Both the position numbers and the translations under genes were made by a program. From Dioscorea cayenensis subsp. rotundata (taxonomy: Eukaryota; Streptophyta; Magnoliopsida; Dioscoreales; Dioscoreaceae): a stretch of DNA of 64,000 bases. The stretch spans positions 19,834,305 through 19,898,304 of the forward strand of contig NC_052488.1 of assembly GCF_009730915.1 (NCBI RefSeq), given 5' to 3'. A model generated the notes under the pieces. That model was not told where the DNA came from. It did not search any database and was given only the letters and a program-made list of their open reading frames with translations. The number at the start of each line of letters is the position of its first letter. Position 1 is the first letter of the stretch. This document shows positions 57,601-64,000 of this stretch, piece after piece.

Positions 57601-60600
57601 TACTCGAATAAAAAGGTTTTTTTATAATACACAATTAAGAAATAAATATGGATCTGCAAAACCAGATAATAATAATAACACAAAGTTTCCACTAGCAAAA
57701 CTCAAAAGAATGAAAAGCTTATCTGCTCAAACTTCATGAAGCATAAAAGTAGGACAATAAAATCTGGCTAGTGTAGCTACAAAATAAATAGAGAACTGCA
57801 AAACAATACAAAAGATAACCAAGTGGCTTGTCCGTAATCTCAAAAAAATAAAATGAGAAGAAAAGAACTAAAATAATTACTGCAAGGTTTATTTTATATC
57901 AGCCTAACCATGCACATTGCCGAACACAATCAACCAATTCTTCTCGATAAACATTGCGTGCTTCTTTCAACCGCTTTACTTGCTCCATGCAAGACTTTTC
58001 TCTTATTTGTTTATCTGTATCATCTAATAGAGTAATTGACTGCGACTGATGCGACATGTAGTAGAATGCCTGCGTAAAATGTTGAGACGCACACCATGAA
58101 TCAGACAGTTAAACACAAAAGTACACACTAAAAATAAGAATTTTAAGAGTAGTCCAATATTGAAAGCCCGACAAATAAGAGATGAATACAAGTACTGTTG
58201 GGCATTAAATCATAAGTTAAAGGTAGCAGCTTGTAAGACATTGGCAGATGTCAAATAAAAGAGCAAATTTCCTCCAGATACGCTCTACCTGAGTATCTTA
58301 AAAGTATCACTAGTTACAAAGGAGATGAGCAATATCTTAGAGAACTAGGATTTAGCCCTGGAGCTCTCTTGACTGTTTGGCCCCTAATATAGAAAAAGGG
58401 ATAATTGTGGCCCTCTGATGAATCTGTGTGATGAACGTTGAAGCCAAATTTCATCAAGATGTCCTGGATTTGTCTAGAAAAGGCAAAGCCAATTGCTGAG
58501 AACATAAATTGGTCAACAAAAGAAGTAGAATAGATCAAAATTTCTTCCCATATGTTAATGCACATTTATGGTTGATCTTGTCGCAGAACATTAACATCCC
58601 TGTATTGGGTCTTGGCCTCGGATGCTTACACAATATAATGGATGCATGCCACCACTACCAGAGTAACTGATATTCTCATATTGGCTAAATTAGTAAACAT
58701 CAATATAAATAAATAAATTTGGGTGTCTCATCCTATAAGCCTAATCATTTTCGCCTTAAATTAAACTCATACAATGTGTTTGGTTTGCATCCAACTTGGT
58801 AGTAAAGCTAAGCTAATTTTTTTTTGTAACATGATAGAGAAAAAAAAAACTAGCTTCGGCTTTTGAGTTGGATCATGCGCAGTTAATATGTGATTGGTTT
58901 ACAATTAACACAGGCTTCCCCAAGTAGGAAAGGAAAGTATGTCCAAAACAACCACTTCCCCTAAGAAGAAAATTTAGAAAACCATATATAAAGGCCCTCA
59001 TTTAAGAATTAGCAATTTATGTGCCAAGATTATCACATGAATCACTTAAAAAATAAAGGTAAAAAATCATAAACTGATACATGTAATAGATACAAAACAT
59101 TTCAAGATACTTGCCTGCCGAAAGTTTGGTGCAACACCCAAATGGTACAGCAAAAGCATCACATGAAGCAACTCTTCTTCTCTTAGCACACCAGCAGAAG
59201 ACTGACTTGTAGTAGGTGGATTTTCTAAATATTGCAATGACCGGTAACCAAAATCAGCTTCTGTATGGTCGCTTGTACTAGGTTTGTCCACAATCTCATC
59301 ATTCAAACTTCCAGCATTACATTCTGCTGCAACATTAGCTGATCTATCTGAAATAGAACTGCAAGGACCCTTTGAACTTCTAGCTGTATATCTGATATTA
59401 TCTTTTAGTATTCTCGTACTATCAACATCAGATATTGAGCAACAACAAGGTTTCTGCCTTGTAGAATGTGTTACTTTTGTATATTCATCATCCATACAGC
59501 CTTCTTCCCACTTAACTTCAGTTTCCACCTCACTAACAGGGCTAGACTTGATTAAATGACTGGTTGATCCGCCGAGCCTGGAAAATCCACTGTAATATGG
59601 ACTTTCTTTAAAAAAAAGCCCCACAGGAAAGCTTCTTCTTCCACTCTTGTGAAGAAAACCACCATCAGTTGCAGCGACAGTTCTTGATCCCTTCAAAGAT
59701 CCAGATGCATCTTCCAAAGTAAGACCTTCAGATAAGAAATGAAGAATCACAGAGAATAAAGAAGCTAGTGCAGAATTGCCAGAAACACTAGCAGATGTCA
59801 TCTTGTGGTCAGCACCTCTTATCTTCAGTATGAAACTCTGTAAAAATGACCTAAACACAGAACCAGGCTGCTGAGACTTTGTGGGTGGAATAAAGTGTAT
59901 GACCAAGAGGCAAAGCTCACGGTGCATCTCTTCAATCTGCAAGTTAAACAAGTTTATTGCTGATGGTAACTAAATTAGTTTCCCTGCAGGCCCTAAGTAT
60001 TAAGTATAAAACATGTGATATTGGCTTTATAAAGATGAAAAGTAGCAGCATCTTCAACCATACAAACCAAAAAAAAAAAAGTTGCCTTCGTATTACACAT
60101 GGGCAAGTATAAAATGCAGCTATCTACATATGCAAGTGATCCATCCACACTACAACCAAAGCTTGACTTTTAATTATGATCAAAATCTAATAGATTAAAA
60201 AACTAATAATTCAGGGAACATTTTCAAAGCCAAGATATTTTTATGTTAATCAAAGGAGAAACAAAACTAGACAAATTTTATTTTTCAAAGCCAAGACATT
60301 TTTAGGTCATAATCAAAGGAGAAAAGAAACCAGATGAATATTATTTTCAAATCCAAGCATGATGATTTCGAACATTTGGTATTTCAAAAGTTGAGAAACA
60401 ACAATTAAGATTAAGACAGTACGACATCTATAATTTATAGAGATTTGATTCAAGAAGTATGGAGGTTAAAAGATCGGTGCTAGCCAAGCCACCATGCAGA
60501 AATTTATATTCAAAGTACTAGTTTTCAAGATACATATAGAGCATTATTTCTTTCTACTTGGACCAATAGCGGAAAAGCCGAGCCACCCCCAAGTAGATTT

Positions 60601-62328
60601 ATGTACAAAGTACTAGTTTAGAAGATAAATATAGTGTGTTATTTTGTCTTATGACCAGGATGGCCTATACTTTCTATGAGAACCAATACCAGTATTTCCT
60701 GGAGAAGTTAAATGAAAATTATTCGTGATATAAATTTAATATGGATGACTAAGAGAAAGCTAGACAAAGGGGGGAAAATGATTACTTAAGTATTATAGTG
60801 CATAAACAGTGATGAAACAAAAGGCAGTTACCTTATCAAATGCTCCAGCTAATGCTGTTGTAGTCAACATCATGCTACTTTCAGAGCCAATATCCTCAGA
60901 TGAACCAGGCCACCAAACAGATGGTATCATGCATTGCAGATCTTGCTTATTTGGGCACTTTCTGGAGAGAAAACCTTCCAAAGTAAACTCAAAATCAAAT
61001 GAGATCCACCATGAACCCATAACTGCTGCATTCCTAAGGACATGGCAGGCCAGTGCAAGATAAGGGTAAGATCCAGAATAAGGACAATCTGTGAGAATCA
61101 GAGGTGCCGTTTTGCAACTATAAGACAATGCCGCAATAAGATGCTGGAACATTGACTTTGATCCCGGAAACTTGAGAAAAAGGTCAACAACCTGATCTAG
61201 GCTAGCATAATCATGAGGTGCTTGCACACCAAATATTTCTAGTAAAACTGTCCTAACAGTACCCCATGCAATATATTCAATGCTATTATTTGTGCTGATT
61301 ACAGCAAAGAACTCACTGCAGATCCCCTGAGAAATTGGGTGAAATAATCCTTCAAGTGGCACAAACCTCTTGAACCTTCTCAATTTCTCAAAGTATGACG
61401 AATCAGGCTTATCCAACCGCTGCACTTCCAATAGCCTGGACAAACATTGGAGCAAGTAGTAGGCATATAATAGCATGGTAGGAGGTTCCTCAATAGGATT
61501 AAATCCATCAATGGGAAACTTAAATGGGCGTGATCCAAAGTTCAAATCACAGCACTCGCCTTCAGATAAGGAAACTGCAGGAAAATAACCAAAACCAGGC
61601 TCCATTTTAAGTATTCCATCGAAAGCCACTCCAAGGGAAACTCCATTTCTATAGAAGGAAATCTCATTTGACTCCAGATTAATGCAGCAACCAATGACAT
61701 CCCCAACAGTCCAAGACTGGCCATAAGATCTAGCATCCTTGTTCCATTTGCTCACCCTCTTACCGTCAAATGCATAAGAATTTTCAGCATCTCCCACACC
61801 CTTGTGGTAAGTAAAGGGGCACGAGATAGTGGCCCAGCCAAGCTGCTGGATCCCAGCAGTCTCCAATGTCACTTCATACATCCATTTTCCTTTCCACACA
61901 TTCGCATTTACTCGGACACTACTGAACACTGCCAAGCTTTCAATCAGCAATGGATATCGTACAATTCTAATGTCCCCACAAATACTTGTGCTATCTATAA
62001 CAATCTTGTTCCGCCCAGACCCAGGGTTGGTTATTGTTATTCCGTCCCGTTGACGGGAACAAGAACATGATCCATCCTCAAATCTTAGCAGCTGGTCCCT
62101 CAACAGTAACCGGATGGAATTAACATCAATTGATGTAGATGGTGAATGGATCGATTTGTGTGGGAGATCAAATACATATTCAAGAGTGCGTTCGACAGAT
62201 TGGTGACCAATATCATCGCGACAGGAAACTAAGTGTGATTTATTATAATTCACACACTGTTCATCACTTGATAATATAACTGCCAGACCCGAAGAAAAGC
62301 CATTCATTTTAGATCCCTCTCCCGCCAT
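51607..62328 (-). CDS. RKP: E3 ubiquitin-protein ligase RKP (related to KPC1), SPRY + RING
   Basis: Plant relative of mammalian KPC1. In Arabidopsis RKP promotes degradation of CDK inhibitors (ICK/KRP) and is exploited in geminivirus infection. Ten coding exons: 60832-62328, 59115-59936, 57909-58069, 57179-57317, 57012-57095, 53735-54013, 53510-53641, 52902-53101, 52342-52546 and 51607-51891. Phases join throughout; 1267 aa, near the about 1280 aa of the family. The SPRY domain is about residues 120-290 (VWKGKWMYEVTLETAGIQQLGW, VGDVIGCCINLESNEISFYRNG). The C-terminal RING is about residues 1214-1252 (CCCICYACDSD, FKPCNHMSCFGCITRHLLNC, CFFCNATV). Exon 2 ends with a GC donor (CAG|GCAAGT). The intron after 57012 is 3.0 kb with nested transposons. 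A 5' UTR intron probably lies at about 62345-62822. Confidence 0.93.
54340..55990. mobile_element. Degraded outer repeat rich in GAGCTC/AAGCTTG words, RKP intron
   Basis: Both flanks of the inner insertion (about 54360-54735 and 55864-55975) are dense in GCTCAAGC/GAGCTTGAG words in opposite orientation. They share TCAAGCT-type terminal words, as in common plant non-autonomous DNA transposons. Boundaries are approximate and no target duplication was found. Confidence 0.35.
54748..55851 (-). mobile_element. Inner DNA-transposon insertion flanked by a 12-bp direct repeat
   Basis: Bounded by identical 12-bp GCTAAGATCAAT copies (54736-54747 and 55852-55863). The ends share inverted ATTAAAAGC words followed by CTAGGCGCC- and CACCTAGG-rich sequence. 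On the minus strand about 55030-55270 encodes FWVGQPQIFSRSRVGSIDNG, an acidic SDEEIEDYKSNDEKN stretch and a stop, resembling a degraded hAT-type transposase C-terminus. The 12-bp duplication is longer than the 8 bp typical of hAT, so class stays open. Confidence 0.5.
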
Positions 62329-62344
62329 TTAAATTCAGCAAATA

Positions 62345-62950
62345 CTGCTGTTGGGATTTTTCACTAAATATCAATATAAATACATAAACTCAAGCAGAGC
62401 AAATGCTACACTTTTCTTCAAATACGATTTCCCTTCAAACGCCTATAAAATCAAACACCGAACAACCAATCAATTCAGCACCTCCTATATTGACAGGAAA
62501 CCTACAACAAAAGGAAGTAATCCAACCATATGCTTATAAATAAACAAAATTTTCAATATAATAATAAAAACAGAAGGATTCAAGAACTTAATACTTTCAA
62601 GGGAGAGCAAAAGAGGAAACAAAAAATGAATTTGAACCACAAACACAAATTGGGAACCTCAGCATACACGAAACACAGAACAAACTAATCAAAGAATTAA
62701 AAACCATAAATTCATCAAATTTCAGGAACACCAAACGAACAGCTCAATAACTTTGGAAGCACTCCACTCAAACAATCACAAACAGGGATTACAGTGAAAG
62801 GGGGAGGACGATGAGAACTTACATCAGTGAACGGAAGCTGTGCCCAAGGCGAACGGAGAGAGAGAGAGAGAGAGAGAGGTGAGGAGAAATTAGGGTTTCA
62901 TATCGGAGGATTTGAAGGCGGCGAAGGCGAATTAGGGCATGCGAACGCTC
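62345..62950 (-). promoter_or_regulatory. RKP 5' leader with probable intron and (GA)n tract
   Basis: TGAT|GTAAGT (donor at 62822-62821) and an AACAG/CAG acceptor near 62345-62348 mark a leader intron of about 475 bp ending 17-20 bp before the ATG. The leader exon contains (CT)n on the RKP strand (62854-62878) and AAACCCTAATT, a common plant leader/promoter context. Transcription start not determined. Confidence 0.5.
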
Positions 62951-64000
62951 TTGCTTGGAATTAAACGGCAAAAAACGGGGAAACGAGTACGAAAACGAGA
63001 ACGAAAACGCGAGATGTGAGAGTTTAGACGATTTTGATTCTCCCTCGAGGTCATGCCACGTCAGATCTCTCCCGCTGACTCGAGCGTGCTGATCACACGC
63101 GTCCATGATCGTGTGGCTCAGAGAGCGTTTACGTGGCTTTCATCCATCGCTCCCTTTTCACTCGCGCCGGCCCTAGTGAAGCGAGAGAGAAGCCGCACTG
63201 TCAGAAACTTCCATCATCTCTCGTGTTCTTGTTTCTTCTCCGCTGGCACGAGTTATTGAGATGAGAAATTGAGAACCGGTATGAATAACTGCCGGTGCGG
63301 TTACCGCGCCTTAGATTGCTACTTCTGGCTTCCAAGCTATTCGGAGGACTTCGCCTGTGTCTTTCCAACATCCAGGTGGCAAAATTATGGAAAAGTGCCT
63401 ATGTTTCTCCATAATTTTCATTTTTTTTTTTTTACTTGTGTGAATTATTAATGCATTAAATTACCAAAAATTATTTATTCCCAATTCCTACTGGTTTAAA
63501 AAATTAACTCTGAATCTTTTTATTTTTGTAATTTATTTTCTCAATGACAAACAATTTATGATGGATTTAGACTTTTTTTTAATACCTATATTTATTTAAT
63601 TTAATTAATATTTTTTTTACAACACAAGAGTTCTTCTGAATCACCTCTCATTTTAATAATATATAGGTGTGAATATGTACTAAACACAGTGATTTAAGAA
63701 TTCTCTATATATAAATCCCAAATCATATAATTAAAAAAAATATATATGTATTTTATCAATTGAGAGACCAGAGTATCCTTCGAATACAAGGTGCTTGTGA
63801 ATAGGTGAGCTATGCCGGATTTTCAATATTTACTTTAAATTTATAATATTATCTGGTGATTTTTTTTAAGGTATAGTATGAGTCAAAATCATATCATCAT
63901 ATCTTGACATTATTTAAAAATGAAGGCTTAATCACTCCCCAAAAGAAAGAGATGGATAATTTAGAACATGATTAGTCCACTAGCATTTGTTGAACATGAT
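62951..64000. other. RKP promoter and spacer to window end
   Basis: 62951-63420 is GC-richer, consistent with promoter sequence, with no coding model. From 63420 the DNA is AT-rich with poly-T and (TA)n tracts and no gene seen. Confidence 0.45.

Noticed and set aside
57601-57900. Possible extra RKP exon in the intron between 57317 and 57909
   Set aside because: The flanking exons join directly in phase and with continuous family similarity; no conserved frame between them.
62819-63106. 95-codon frame upstream of RKP as a separate gene or uORF
   Set aside because: It crosses the (GA)n leader tract and the probable leader donor; the transcription start is unknown, so a uORF cannot be supported.

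Overview
This is nuclear DNA of a flowering plant. The genes have many short exons with GT-AG introns, the spacer DNA is AT-rich, and plant-specific families are present: a chloroplast DPE1, a NOI/RIN4-like protein, a MIZU-KUSSEI1-type protein and the RKP ubiquitin ligase. Ty3/gypsy, Ty1/copia, LINE, SINE and MITE copies lie between and inside the genes. I cannot fix the species. A monocot is possible, but nothing here proves it.

Layout, left to right: (1) 118-1528 (+), the 3' part of F-actin capping protein beta. (2) 1767-2599, a Harbinger-like MITE between two convergent genes. (3) 2929-6929 (-), an HSP90 co-chaperone p23 with a 3.1-kb first intron holding a SINE and an old DNA-transposon remnant; a degenerate heat-shock-element-like array lies just above its TATA box. 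(4) 7.1-12.2 kb, AT-rich spacer with a non-autonomous transposon, a 314-bp tandem duplication and a Mutator-type MITE. (5) 12329-13752 (+), a small NOI/RIN4-like protein. (6) 16237-22033 (-), a young Ty3/gypsy chromovirus (LTRs differ at 4 of 603 sites) whose single gag-pol frame is broken only by stop codons. (7) 25537-31228 and 39462-41331 (+), two paralogous Gfo/Idh/MocA oxidoreductases, each 363 aa with one intron at the same place. The first has a LINE in its intron, a MITE just upstream and a copia element 125 bp after its stop. (8) 43247-44293 (-), an F-box/kelch protein, with a tRNA-Trp(CCA) gene head-to-head. (9) 44738-49131 (-), DPE1, 16 exons. (10) 49595-50436 (-), a MIZ1-type DUF617 protein. 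(11) 51607-62328 (-), RKP, an SPRY + RING E3 ligase in 10 coding exons, with nested transposons in a 3-kb intron and one GC-AG intron.

The genes do not form an operon or an obvious pathway. They are independent housekeeping and signalling loci: actin capping, chaperoning, starch/maltooligosaccharide metabolism, ubiquitination and immunity. Much of the lineage-specific material is transposons inserted in introns and close flanks. Coding models were built by reading splice sites by eye and checking that phases join. Exon ends are supported by frame continuity and family resemblance, not by transcripts. I found no convincing new biological system. The most unusual items are the stop-codon pattern of the chromovirus, the near-perfect 59-bp palindrome at 37075, the HSE-like array at p23, and the transposon-remodelled oxidoreductase pair.
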